64,000 bases of DNA from Duganella aquatilis (GTDB taxonomy: Bacteria > Pseudomonadota > Gammaproteobacteria > Burkholderiales > Burkholderiaceae_D), in contig NZ_WKJL01000010.1 in the NCBI RefSeq assembly GCF_009674565.1, positions 1-64,000 of the forward strand, written 5' to 3'. The position numbers were made by a program, and so were the translations under genes. The notes beneath the pieces were generated by a model. The model was not told where the DNA came from and did no database searches. It worked only from the letters and a program-made list of their open reading frames with translations. Shown here piece after piece: positions 27,068-35,545 of the stretch (its first letter is position 1; each line of letters starts with the position of its first letter).

Positions 27068-27861
27068 GCATGGAATTGCAAGGCAATGTGTGGCTGACCA
27101 TCGATGGCCAGAAGCTGGGCGGACAGGACCGCGTGGCGCTGCTGGCGGCGGTGGCAACCGAAGGGTCGATCACGTCGGCGGCCAAGGCGGTCGGCATGAG
27201 CTACAAGGGCGCCTGGGACGCCATCGAGGCGATGAACAACCTGGCCGGCGAACCGCTGGTCGAACGCGTGGCGGGCGGCAAGGGCGGCGGCGGCACGCGG
27301 CTGACGGGACGCGGCGCGCAACTGGTGGAAAATTTCCGCAAGGTCGATGCGGCGCACCGCGAGTTTGTCGCCCACCTGAGCGCCCAATCGCATACACTGG
27401 CGGATGATTTTTTACTCATTCAAAGGATGAAAATGAAAACCAGTGCACGTAATCAGTTCAGCGGCAAAGTCGTGGCCTTGAAGCGTGGCGCCGTCAATGA
27501 CGAGGTGGTGTTGGAAATCGTCGGCGGCCAGCAGATCGTCGCCACCATCACCCGCGACAGCAGCGACAGCCTGGGCCTGGATGTGGGCGTCGAGGCGTTT
27601 GCGCTGATCAAGGCCTCGTCGGTCATCGTGGCAACCGACCTGGGCGACGTCAAGCTGTCGGCGCGCAACCGCCTGACCGGCAAGGTCAGCCGCGTGCTGC
27701 CGGGCGCCGTGAATACCGAAGTCAGTATCGAGTTGCCGGGCGGCGGCACCATCGCCGCCATCGTCACCCGCGACAGCGGCGAATCGCTGGCGCTGGCAGA
27801 CGGCGTCGAAGCGAGCGCCATCTTCAAGGCCTCCAGCGTCATCATCGGCACGCCGGCTTAA
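27064..27861 (+). CDS. modE: Molybdate-responsive regulator ModE
   Basis: A 265-aa regulator. Residues about 15-85 are the winged helix-turn-helix (EGSITSAAKAVGMSYKGAW), and the rest holds two MOP domains in tandem, each opening with SARN (SARNQFSGKVVALKRG at about 122 and SARNRLTGKVSRVLPG at about 200). Molybdate bound between these domains turns the dimer into a repressor of modABC. It overlaps modC by 4 bases, so it sits in its own regulated operon. Its stop overlaps that of the convergent SDR gene by 3 bases. Confidence 0.95.
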   Translation: MSMELQGNVWLTIDGQKLGGQDRVALLAAVATEGSITSAAKAVGMSYKGAWDAIEAMNNLAGEPLVERVAGGKGGGGTRLTGRGAQLVENFRKVDAAHREFVAHLSAQSHTLADDFLLIQRMKMKTSARNQFSGKVVALKRGAVNDEVVLEIVGGQQIVATITRDSSDSLGLDVGVEAFALIKASSVIVATDLGDVKLSARNRLTGKVSRVLPGAVNTEVSIELPGGGTIAAIVTRDSGESLALADGVEASAIFKASSVIIGTPA

Positions 27862-28685
27862 ACGTCGGTCGAGCGGGTCAGCGCTTCCCAGGTGCTGATC
27901 TCGCTGTCCATCTGCGCAAGCTTGCCGCGCACCAGGCCCAGCGCATCGCTGCCGAGCAGCAGGTGCGCCGGCGGCTCGGCCACTTCCGTCAGCGCCAGCA
28001 TGGCTTGCGCGGCCTTGACCGGATCGCCCGGCTGATGGCCGCTGCGTTCGGCACGCGCGCTGCGGATCGGATCGAACAACTGGTCGTAATCGGCGATGCT
28101 GCGTTCCGACCGCACCATCGAGCGGCCCGCCCAATCGGTGCGGAACGACCCCGGCGCCACCGCCGTCACCTGCACGCCGAACTGCCGCACTTCCTTGCCC
28201 ACCACTTCCGAAATGCCTTCCAGCGCGAACTTGCTGCCGGCGTAATAGGCAATGCCCGGCATGGTGATGAAGCCGCCCATCGACGTGATGTTGATGATGT
28301 GGCCGCGACGGCGGCTGCGGAAGGAGGGCAGGAAAGCCTTCATCATCGCCACCGCGCCAAACACGTTGACGTCGAACTGCCGGCGCATTGCCTCCAGCGG
28401 CGATTCTTCCATGATGCCTTCGTGGCCGTAGCCGGCATTGTTGACCAGCACGTCCACCGGTCCGACTTCAGCCTGTGCCCGCGCCACCACGCCGTCGATG
28501 GCGTCAAACTCGGTGACGTCCAGCAGGTAGGCGTGCGAGCGGCCGGGCCGCAGCGCCACAAAGGCGTCGCGCGCCTGGACGTTGCGCACCGTGCCGATGA
28601 CCGTGTGGCCGGCGTCCAGCGCCGCCTGGGCCAGCGCCTGGCCGAAACCGCTGCTGACGCCGGTGATGAAAAAGAGCTTGCTCAT
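27858..28685 (-). CDS. Short-chain dehydrogenase/reductase
   Basis: A 275-aa classical SDR. The NAD(P) motif is TGVSSGFGQ (about 8-16), NNAGYGHEG marks the coenzyme strand, and the catalytic set is Ser (NITSMGG), Tyr-x-x-x-Lys (YYAGSK). The start at 28685 has AAAGGA seven bases upstream. It is divergent from an AraC-type regulator at 28817, and this SDR/AraC pair is a common arrangement in proteobacteria, so the regulator probably controls it. The substrate is unknown. Confidence 0.9.
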   Translation of the reverse strand: MSKLFFITGVSSGFGQALAQAALDAGHTVIGTVRNVQARDAFVALRPGRSHAYLLDVTEFDAIDGVVARAQAEVGPVDVLVNNAGYGHEGIMEESPLEAMRRQFDVNVFGAVAMMKAFLPSFRSRRRGHIINITSMGGFITMPGIAYYAGSKFALEGISEVVGKEVRQFGVQVTAVAPGSFRTDWAGRSMVRSERSIADYDQLFDPIRSARAERSGHQPGDPVKAAQAMLALTEVAEPPAHLLLGSDALGLVRGKLAQMDSEISTWEALTRSTDV

Positions 28686-28816
28686 GGTATGTCCTTTCAG
28701 TGAAAGCAGCCATGGTAGTGACGCCGGCGCCACGCGCCTATGTCGGAAGCTCTGCATCATTTGCCTGATTCTCTGAGCGCGATGGCGGCGTCGGCATTCC
28801 GGCTTACAATCGGCAC

Positions 28817-29737
28817 ATGAAAAATCGCATGGTGACATTGATGGAGCGGCTGGCGCCGGTGGAGGGCTACAACCTCAGCGTGCTGCCGGACGTGCGCTTT
28901 TTGCGCTCCAACCGCCCGCTGGACCGCACGCCGGTGCTGTACGAACCGGGGATTGTGATCGTTTGCCAGGGCCGCAAGCGCGGCTTTCTCGGCGAGCAGG
29001 AATTCGTCTACGACGCCCAGCATTGCCTGGCAGTCGCGGTGCCGGTGCCGTTTTCGATGGAGACCGAGGCCAGCGCCGAGCAGCCCTTGCTGGCGATGTA
29101 TCTGCGCCTGGATTTTCAGCTGACCGCCGACCTGTTGCTGGAACTGGAAGAGCAGGGCCACGCAGTGACGGCCGAGCCGAAAGGCCTGTTGTCGACACCG
29201 ATGGATGAACGGCTGGCGGCGTCGGTGGAACGCTTCCTGGAAGCGCTGGCCGATCCGCTGGATGCCGCGCTGCTGGGGCCGGCGCTGGTGCGCGAAATCT
29301 ATTACCGCGTGCTGACCAGCGTGCAGGGCGCCAGCATGCGTGCTGCCTTGATGCAGCAGGGCCGCTTTGCCACCATCGCCCGCGCGCTGCGCAAGATTCA
29401 TGCGTCGTTCAGCGAGGAACTGGACGTCGGCCAGTTGGCCAGCGAGGCCCACATGAGCGTGGCGACGTTTCACCACCACTTCAAGGCCGTCACCAGCACC
29501 TCGCCGATGCAGTACCTGAAGTCGACCCGGCTGCACCAGGCGCGGTTGCTGATGCTGCGCAACGGCATGTCGGTGGCGGCGGCCAGTGCGCGCGTCGGTT
29601 ACGAAAGTTCGTCGCAGTTCAGCCGCGAGTTCAAGCGTCTGTTCGGCCGCAGTCCGGTGGAGGAGGTCGAGCACATGCGCAAGACCTTTGCCACGCCGGA
29701 CCCGCAGCCGTCACCGTGGTACGTGGCGGCGCACTAG
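28817..29737 (+). CDS. AraC-family regulator (AraC_N type)
   Basis: A 306-aa activator. The N-terminal 190 residues match the AraC_N domain (GIVIVCQGRKRGFLGEQEF, CLAVAVPVPFSMETEA), and the C-terminal 100 residues have two helix-turn-helix motifs (ASEAHMSVATFHHHFK and SAARVGYESSSQFSREFKRLFG-type). It faces away from the SDR gene, with 131 bp between starts that probably hold both promoters. Its stop overlaps that of the next AraC gene on the other strand by 3 bases. Confidence 0.9.
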   Translation: MKNRMVTLMERLAPVEGYNLSVLPDVRFLRSNRPLDRTPVLYEPGIVIVCQGRKRGFLGEQEFVYDAQHCLAVAVPVPFSMETEASAEQPLLAMYLRLDFQLTADLLLELEEQGHAVTAEPKGLLSTPMDERLAASVERFLEALADPLDAALLGPALVREIYYRVLTSVQGASMRAALMQQGRFATIARALRKIHASFSEELDVGQLASEAHMSVATFHHHFKAVTSTSPMQYLKSTRLHQARLLMLRNGMSVAAASARVGYESSSQFSREFKRLFGRSPVEEVEHMRKTFATPDPQPSPWYVAAH

Positions 29738-30531
29738 CCGCCCTGGAATTGCGCGAAACGCGCCGGCGTGGTGCCGAGGATGCGGCGGAACAGCGCGATA
29801 AAACTGCTGACGCTGTCGTAGCCGAGACTGAGCGCCACCGTGGTGACGGAAGCGCCGCCGTTCAGCAGCGCCATGCCTTTCTGCAGGCGCGCCACCTGCC
29901 GCCATTCCACCACCGACATGCCGGTCTCGTTGCGAAAGTGGCGCGTCAGGCTGCGGCGCGACCAGCCCAGCTGATCGGCCCAGGCGTCGAGGTCGGTTTC
30001 GTCGGCCGGATCTTCGGCGATGGCGGCGGCCATGGCCAGCAGGCGCGGGTGGTGCGGCATGGTCAGGTGCAGCGGATCGGGTTGCGCCGCGCGGATTTCG
30101 TCCAGGAACACGTTCATCACGCGGAAGCCGGCCGCATCAGGCGGCATGCCGTCGGGCCAGCGGCACATGCGTTCCATCAGCGACACCGCCAGCGGCGACA
30201 TGCGCAGCGCCAGCGACTGCTCGGGAAAGCCGACGCACAGCGACGGCGCGATATGAATCGTGTGGCCGGCCAGGCCGGGTTTCAGCGTGCTGCCGTGCAC
30301 GCTGGCGGCGTGTGGCATATAGGGCGGAATCCAGCCCAGCCGTCCGGGCGGCAGCACCTGGCGGTTGCCGCCGGCCTCCACCAGGATCACGCCCTGCGCC
30401 GGAATGTACATCTGGCCTTCCGGATGGTGATGGGTGAGCTTGCCCTTGCCGACGCCGCCGTCAGTATGTTGTGCCGCCACGTAGATCGGCATCTCGTCAG
30501 TCAGCCGCTTGTCGCCGTAGTAGTTGCTCAT
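29734..30531 (-). CDS. AraC-family regulator with cupin sensor domain
   Basis: A 265-aa regulator. The N-terminal 110 residues form a cupin fold (LTHHHPEGQMYIPAQG, PPGRLGWIPPYMPH) where the His residues could hold a ligand or metal. The C-terminal region has the two AraC helix-turn-helix motifs (ADQLGWSRRSLTRHFRNETG and LSLGYDSVSSFIALFRR). It is divergent from the degenerate inositol-phosphatase-like gene at 30629, across 97 bp, and could regulate it. The effector is unknown. Confidence 0.9.
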   Translation of the reverse strand: MSNYYGDKRLTDEMPIYVAAQHTDGGVGKGKLTHHHPEGQMYIPAQGVILVEAGGNRQVLPPGRLGWIPPYMPHAASVHGSTLKPGLAGHTIHIAPSLCVGFPEQSLALRMSPLAVSLMERMCRWPDGMPPDAAGFRVMNVFLDEIRAAQPDPLHLTMPHHPRLLAMAAAIAEDPADETDLDAWADQLGWSRRSLTRHFRNETGMSVVEWRQVARLQKGMALLNGGASVTTVALSLGYDSVSSFIALFRRILGTTPARFAQFQGG

Positions 30532-30628
30532 GTTGTGGCCCGATTGCGTTATCAGTTGTCCGTTTGCAGTTAGCGGACCTTGAATTCTACAGGCAATCTA
30601 CAGCTTTCATCCACTGCAAGGAAAAAGC

Positions 30629-31306
30629 ATGACTGCAATCGATACGGAAGGCGTACTGGAGCTGGTGCGCGAGGTTGGCGCCAGCCTGTGCGCGACCTTC
30701 TGGCGCAGCACGCCGGCCGTGAGCATGGATGACGTCCGGGCTGCCGAGGCGGCGTTGCGGCGTCAGCTGGCCGAAGACTATCCCGCCATCGCCTGGGCCG
30801 ACGGCCTGCTCAGCGAGGCGCACGCCCGCAGCGGCGAGTACTGGATCTGCGATGCGGTCGATGGCGTGGAACAGTTCCTGCGCGCCATTCCCAACTGGTG
30901 CATGTCGCTGACCTTGATGCGCGAAGGCGTGCCGGTGTTCGCCGTCATCTACGACGCCATGCATGACGAGCTGTTCCATGCGCTGTGGCGTCACGGCGCC
31001 TGGTACAACGGCACGCCGATGCGCGTTGGCGCACGGCAGGATGAAGCGGTGGTGACGACGCGCAGTCTCAGTCCGGTGGCGCTGCAACTGGCTTACGTGG
31101 CGTGCGGCCGGCTGGATGGCTTCTGGCTGCAGGGGAATGATGGTTGCCGCTGCATCGGCGGCGCCTTGCTGGTGCGCGAGGCCGGCGGCATGGCGACGCA
31201 GGCGGACGGCCAGCCTTATCATCTGGCCGCGCGCGGCATTGCGGCTGCGGCGCCGGCCCTGCATGTGGCCGTGCTGCGGCGTTTGCAGGACCGGTGGGTG
31301 GCGTAG
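30629..31306 (+). CDS. Inositol-monophosphatase-like protein with lost metal ligands
   Basis: A 225-aa member of the IMPase fold, about 40 aa shorter than SuhB. The first metal motif survives in altered form as CDAVDGVEQF (Asp75, Asp78), but the usual DG(T/S) Thr is Val80. The WDIAAG motif is replaced by CRCIGG, so the metal-binding Asp is Arg174. The upstream EE pair is not clear. Phosphatase activity is therefore doubtful; it may be a binding or regulatory relative. AAGGAAAAAGC lies upstream of the ATG. It is divergent from an AraC-type regulator. Confidence 0.75.
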   Translation: MTAIDTEGVLELVREVGASLCATFWRSTPAVSMDDVRAAEAALRRQLAEDYPAIAWADGLLSEAHARSGEYWICDAVDGVEQFLRAIPNWCMSLTLMREGVPVFAVIYDAMHDELFHALWRHGAWYNGTPMRVGARQDEAVVTTRSLSPVALQLAYVACGRLDGFWLQGNDGCRCIGGALLVREAGGMATQADGQPYHLAARGIAAAAPALHVAVLRRLQDRWVA

Positions 31307-31313
31307 GGCGCGG

Positions 31314-31637
31314 CTACTTGTTGCCTCCCTTGGCCGTTTGCTCGGAACCGGCGTTGCGGTTCTTTTCGGCGTTGGCGCGGGCGGCGGACTGACGGCTTTC
31401 ACCACCCTTGCGGCCGATGGCGGCCATGTGCTCGCGGTCGCGGCTGACCGCTTCACCGCCTTTCTGGCCGGCGCGGCGCGCTTCCTCCGAATCGAATTCG
31501 TGCGCCGTGCCTTTCTGGTGCGCCGCCTGCCCGCCCTTGCTGGCGATGGCGCGCTGGGTTGCTTCGTCCATTGCGGCAAAGCCGCGCTTGGCAGTGCCCT
31601 TGGGTTTGCCCTGATCGTTGCTGGTGTTGCTGGCCAT
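31314..31637 (-). CDS. KGG-motif general stress protein
   Basis: A 107-aa hydrophilic, low-complexity protein with repeated Lys-Gly-Gly units (IASKGGQAAHQKG, RAGQKGGEAVSRDREHMAAIGRKGG). This matches the stress-induced acidophilic repeat family (YciG and Bacillus GsiB-like), which is disordered and induced by desiccation, acid or general stress. No enzyme motif is expected. GGAGGGATC lies before the ATG. It may be under a stress sigma factor, but I cannot identify a promoter with confidence. Confidence 0.85.
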   Translation of the reverse strand: MASNTSNDQGKPKGTAKRGFAAMDEATQRAIASKGGQAAHQKGTAHEFDSEEARRAGQKGGEAVSRDREHMAAIGRKGGESRQSAARANAEKNRNAGSEQTAKGGNK

Positions 31638-31722
31638 AGATCCCTCCGTCGAATGGTAAGAAAACAGCAGGCTGGCCCCGCTGTTCTACATGTTAGAGGT
31701 GCAAGATTGACGGAAGTTCCAC

Positions 31723-32166
31723 TTAATGCCTGAGGTGTCCCCCAGGTTGAAAGCGAGCCAGCTGTTCGGCGGCGCGGGTGCTGTGGGCGGTGGCTTCCTG
31801 CACCAGCTGCTCGGTCATGGCGGTGGCCGAGCGCTGCACGCCGGGCATGTGGCTGGCGGCCACTTCGGTGATGCCGGCATGGCTGCGGCTCAACACTGCG
31901 GCCAGCCGGTGCTGGTAGGTGGCGAGGGACTTTCTGCCCGGCGTCAACAGGATGGCGAAGGCGGAACCGAGCTGGCCGGCGTCCTTGCTGGACATGATGC
32001 GCTGGCCGTTGGCGCCGGCTTCGGTGATCAGGTCGCGGCCCAATTGCATGTTCAGCTGGCTGACGCTTTGCGTGGCTTCGATCACATGCTGCATGACGTC
32101 GACGTAAAAGCCGATCAAGGTTTCCATGTGCGATGCGATCGCGGAAGAAGGGAGTTGTGGGAACAT
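31723..32166 (-). CDS. Phasin-family protein
   Basis: A 147-aa all-helical protein with the pattern of the phasin_2 family (MQHVIEATQSVSQLNMQLGRDLITEA, then SYxxR-like TYQHRLAAV). It likely binds the surface of polyhydroxyalkanoate granules. GAGGA lies upstream of the ATG at 32166. The family differs from the PhaI-type protein at 18280, so the cell has at least two kinds of phasin. No PHA synthase is in this window. Confidence 0.78.
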   Translation of the reverse strand: MFPQLPSSAIASHMETLIGFYVDVMQHVIEATQSVSQLNMQLGRDLITEAGANGQRIMSSKDAGQLGSAFAILLTPGRKSLATYQHRLAAVLSRSHAGITEVAASHMPGVQRSATAMTEQLVQEATAHSTRAAEQLARFQPGGHLRH

Positions 32167-32231
32167 AATGGGTCCTCGGCGTGTTGGCGATACATGGATA
32201 GACGCCGAGGCAGACAGAAGGTTCCGCGTTT

Positions 32232-33251
32232 TTACGGCGTGGCCACCTGTAATACCAGTTTGCCGAAGTTTTTCCCCTCAAACAGCATGTTCAGCGCCTG
32301 CGGGAAGTTTTCCAGGCCCTGCACCACGTCTTCCTTGCTCTTGATTTTGCCGTCCTTCATCCAGCCGGCCAGCGCGGCCACGCCGATGGGGTAGCGGTCG
32401 GCGTAATCGAAGACCACGATGCCTTCCATGCGCGCGCGGTTGACCAGCAGCGCCAGGTAGTTGGACGGCCCCTTCACCGCCGTGGTGTTGTTGTACTGCG
32501 AGATGGCGCCGCAGATGACGATGCGCGCCTTCATGTTGATGCGGGTGAGCACGGTGTCGAGGATCTCGCCGCCGACATTGTCGAAGTAGACGTCCACGCC
32601 TTGCGGGCAATGCTGCTTGAGGCCGTCCTTGACCGAGTCGTTCTTGTAGTCGATGCAGGCGTCGAAGCCCAGTTCGTTGACCACGAAGTCGCACTTTTCC
32701 TTGCCGCCGGCAATGCCGACCACGCGGCAGCCCAGTTGCCTGGCGACCTGGCCGACGGTCTGGCCGACCGCGCCGGCCGCGCCCGACACCACCACCGTGT
32801 CGCCGGCTTTCGGCTGGCCCGATTCGATCAGGCCGAAGTAGGCCGTCATGCCCGGCATGCCCAGCGTGTTCAGGTAGGTGGTCAGCGGCGCCAGTTTCGG
32901 ATCGACCTTGTGGAAAGAGGCTTGCTTGTCGTCGCCGGCACCGGTCCAGTAGCGCTGCACGCCGGTGCCGCCCTGGACGTAGTCGCCCACCGCGTATTTC
33001 GGCGATTTCGATTCCACCACCACGCCGACGCCGCCGGCGCGCATCACCTCGCCGATGGCGACCGGGCGGATGTAGGATTTGCCTTCGTTCATCCAGCCGC
33101 GCATGGCCGGATCGAGCGACAGGTACAGCACCTTGATGCGGACTTCGCCATCGGCCAGTTCGCGCAGCGGTTCGTCGACCTGTTGCCAGTCGCTGTCCTT
33201 GACCATGCCGACCGGACGCGCGGCCAGGCGGAATTGCAGATTTGTCTCCAT
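32232..33251 (-). CDS. NADP-dependent enone/alkenal reductase (MDR family)
   Basis: A 339-aa zinc-free medium-chain reductase of the leukotriene B4 12-hydroxydehydrogenase/CurA group. The N-terminal substrate domain has LYLSLDPAMRGWMN, and the coenzyme domain has VSGAAGAVGQTVGQVARQLGC (GxGxxG variant AAGAVG) with VDVYFDNVGGEILD. These enzymes reduce the double bond of reactive aldehydes and ketones with NADPH. No zinc ligands are seen, as expected. It ends 65 bp after the phasin start region and is divergent from purU. Confidence 0.9.
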   Translation of the reverse strand: METNLQFRLAARPVGMVKDSDWQQVDEPLRELADGEVRIKVLYLSLDPAMRGWMNEGKSYIRPVAIGEVMRAGGVGVVVESKSPKYAVGDYVQGGTGVQRYWTGAGDDKQASFHKVDPKLAPLTTYLNTLGMPGMTAYFGLIESGQPKAGDTVVVSGAAGAVGQTVGQVARQLGCRVVGIAGGKEKCDFVVNELGFDACIDYKNDSVKDGLKQHCPQGVDVYFDNVGGEILDTVLTRINMKARIVICGAISQYNNTTAVKGPSNYLALLVNRARMEGIVVFDYADRYPIGVAALAGWMKDGKIKSKEDVVQGLENFPQALNMLFEGKNFGKLVLQVATP

Positions 33252-33373
33252 TGGATATCCTCCTTGTGTGGGTGCGGATGACTATATCTCAATTTGCACG
33301 ATCGTGCTATTTTTGTCGCGACAGACAAGGCGTGCGACAATAGCTGTCTTTTGTCCAACCTCTTACGGTAGTC

Positions 33374-34243
33374 ATGAGCAATCCCGAATACATTTTGACA
33401 CTCTCTTGCCTGGATCAGCGCGGAATCGTTCATCGCGTGTCGGGTTTCTTGGCTGACCATGGTTGCAACATCATCGACTCGGCCCAGTTTGGGGACAGCG
33501 AGTCGAAATTATTCTTCATGCGCGTGCATTTCGCGCGCGAAGACAGCACCATCAACGATGACCTGCTGCGCGCCGACTTCAGCCTGCTGGCTGCCGACAT
33601 GCAGCTGGACTGGGAGCTGCGCGATGCCCACTACAAGCCGCGCGTGATGCTGATGGTGTCGAAGATCGGCCATTGCCTGAACGACCTGCTGTTCCGCTAC
33701 AAGAGCGGGCTGCTGCCGGTGGAAATTCCGGCCATCGTGTCGAACCACATGGACTTCTACCAGCTGGCGGCCAGCTACAATATTCCGTTCCACCACCTGC
33801 CGCTGGCCACCGGCGCGCCGCAGGAGGCCAAGCTGGCGCAGGAAGCCAAGATCATCGAACTGATGGACACGCACAAGATCGACCTAGTGGTGCTGGCGCG
33901 CTACATGCAGATCCTGTCGCCGGGCCTGTGCACGGCGCTGAAGGGCAAGGCGATCAATATCCACCACTCGTTCCTGCCGAGCTTCAAGGGCGCCAAGCCG
34001 TATGCGCAGGCGCACCACCGCGGCGTCAAGCTGATCGGCGCGACCGCGCATTTCGTCACCGGCGACCTGGACGAAGGTCCGATCATCGAGCAGGACGTCG
34101 AGCGCGTCGATCACTCGATGGATGCCGACACCTTGTCGGCCATTGGCCGCGATGTCGAATGCGTGGTGCTGGCGCGCGCAGTGAAATGGTTTGTCGAACA
34201 CCGCATTTTGCAAAACGGCGATAAAACCGTCGTCTTTAAGTAA
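33374..34243 (+). CDS. purU: Formyltetrahydrofolate deformylase PurU
   Basis: A 289-aa enzyme that hydrolyses 10-formyltetrahydrofolate to formate and tetrahydrofolate, supplying formate for purine synthesis and balancing one-carbon units. Residues 1-85 are an ACT domain (ILTLSCLDQRGIVHRVSGFL), and the rest is the formyltransferase domain with the catalytic Asn/His in INIHHSFLPSFKGAKPY and the Asp in TGDLDEGPIIEQD. Length and motifs are normal. The next gene, yaeQ, is 18 bp on. Confidence 0.95.
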   Translation: MSNPEYILTLSCLDQRGIVHRVSGFLADHGCNIIDSAQFGDSESKLFFMRVHFAREDSTINDDLLRADFSLLAADMQLDWELRDAHYKPRVMLMVSKIGHCLNDLLFRYKSGLLPVEIPAIVSNHMDFYQLAASYNIPFHHLPLATGAPQEAKLAQEAKIIELMDTHKIDLVVLARYMQILSPGLCTALKGKAINIHHSFLPSFKGAKPYAQAHHRGVKLIGATAHFVTGDLDEGPIIEQDVERVDHSMDADTLSAIGRDVECVVLARAVKWFVEHRILQNGDKTVVFK

Positions 34244-34261
34244 TCCGTCACAGAGAATCGC

Positions 34262-34804
34262 ATGGCACTCAAGGCAACAATCTATAAAGCAGAACTGTCG
34301 ATTGCGGACATGGACCGCAATTACTATGAAACGCACCAGCTGACGCTGGCGCGCCATCCCTCGGAAACCGACGAGCGCATGATGGTGCGCCTGGTCGCCT
34401 TCGCCATCCACGCCAACGAGGCGCTGACCTTCACCAAGGGCCTGTTCGATGTCGAGGAGCCGGACCTGTGGCACAAGGATCTGACCGGCGCGATCGAGCT
34501 GTCGATCGAAGTCGGCCAGCCGGATGAAAAGGTGATCCTGAAGGCGTGCGGCCGTTCGGAGCACGTCTACGTCTACAGCTATGCTTCGACCAGCCACATC
34601 TGGTGGAAGGGCCTGGCCAACAAGGTCGAGCGCTGCAAGAACCTGACCGTGGTCGACCTCGACGCCGCCGCCACCGAGCAGCTGGGCAAGATGGCGCAGC
34701 GCACGATGCAGCTGCAATGCACCATCCAGGACGGCCAGATCTGGCTGACCGACGGCACCGAGACCGTCGAAATCGCCCGCGAAGTGCTGAAGTCCGAGCG
34801 CTGA
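34262..34804 (+). CDS. yaeQ: YaeQ-family protein
   Basis: A 180-aa member of the YaeQ family, a PD-(D/E)XK nuclease-like fold of unknown cellular role first noticed as a suppressor of an RfaH defect. Conserved stretches are MALKATIYKAELSIADMDR, HPSETDERMMVRLVAFA and LWHKDLTGAIELSIEVGQPDE. It lies 18 bp after purU in the same direction and ends just before the lower-GC accessory module at 34.9 kb. Confidence 0.9.
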   Translation: MALKATIYKAELSIADMDRNYYETHQLTLARHPSETDERMMVRLVAFAIHANEALTFTKGLFDVEEPDLWHKDLTGAIELSIEVGQPDEKVILKACGRSEHVYVYSYASTSHIWWKGLANKVERCKNLTVVDLDAAATEQLGKMAQRTMQLQCTIQDGQIWLTDGTETVEIAREVLKSER

Positions 34805-34857
34805 TCAAACAATTCACCATTGTGATTTTTCGTTAGTTTTTGCTGGGAAATCTTAGT

Positions 34858-34863
34858 TATAAT
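34858..34863 (+). promoter_or_regulatory. -10 element upstream of the EcsC-GTPase module
   Basis: A perfect TATAAT sits 35 bp before the EcsC gene start in an AT-rich stretch that begins right after the yaeQ stop. No good -35 at 17 bp is seen. It is the likely start of the transcript covering the next three overlapping genes. Confidence 0.45.
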
Positions 34864-34897
34864 CATCCAACATTTCTTTTGAGGAATAAGGAGGATC

Positions 34898-35545
34898 ATG
34901 GCGACGGCGCTCAGTGAAGGTAAAATCATGGCGGCCCTGGATTGGGCCTATGACAAGGCGGTCAACGGCGTGGCGGGACTGGATTCCGCCGACGAGCTGG
35001 CGAATGACTATCTCAAGCAGGATGGAACGCTGGAAGATCAGGTCAACTCTTTGATCCGCTGGCAAAACACCAAGGCCGGGACCTCCGGCTTTCTGAGTGG
35101 CCTAGGCGGCTTGCTCACGATGCCGATCACCATCCCGGCCAATATCACCAGTGTCATGTACGTGCAGATCCGCATGATCGCCGCCATCGCAAGGATGGGC
35201 GGACACGATCTGCAACAAGACCAGGTCAAGTCGCTGGTGTATGTGTGCCTGCTAGGTAACGGCGCAAAAGACGTGCTGAAGGATATTGGCATCGTGGTCG
35301 GCCGCAAGCTGACGGAAAACGCGATCAAGAACATCAGCGGCAAAACCATCACGGCGATCAACCAGAAAGTCGGTTTCCGGCTGTTGACCAAGTTCGGTGA
35401 GAAGGGCGCCATCAATTTGGGCAAGGCGGTACCGCTGCTGGGTGGCCTGATCGGCGCCACCTTCGATTCGGTTGCCACCAACACCATCGGCAATGTTGCG
35501 CGCAACACCTTCATCTCCTCCCTTACTGCGGAAACCGCCAAATGA
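34898..35545 (+). CDS. EcsC-family protein
   Basis: A 215-aa protein matching the EcsC family: GFLSGLGGLLTMPITIPANITSVMYVQIRMIAAIARMGG contains the core pattern, split by short Gly/Ala-rich amphipathic or membrane-associated segments (about residues 58-95 and 158-190). Its biochemical role is unknown; Bacillus EcsC is encoded with an ABC transporter, but here the partners are two GTPases. AATAAGGAGGATC gives a strong ribosome site. The stop overlaps the start of the first GTPase by 4 bases. Base composition is visibly less GC-rich than the neighbouring genes. Confidence 0.8.
   Translation: MATALSEGKIMAALDWAYDKAVNGVAGLDSADELANDYLKQDGTLEDQVNSLIRWQNTKAGTSGFLSGLGGLLTMPITIPANITSVMYVQIRMIAAIARMGGHDLQQDQVKSLVYVCLLGNGAKDVLKDIGIVVGRKLTENAIKNISGKTITAINQKVGFRLLTKFGEKGAINLGKAVPLLGGLIGATFDSVATNTIGNVARNTFISSLTAETAK

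Noticed and set aside
34855-34870. TTATAATCATCC occurs here and again near 42235
   Set aside because: Two copies of an 11-12 base AT-rich string at -10 positions are compatible with chance and are not called a repeat family.
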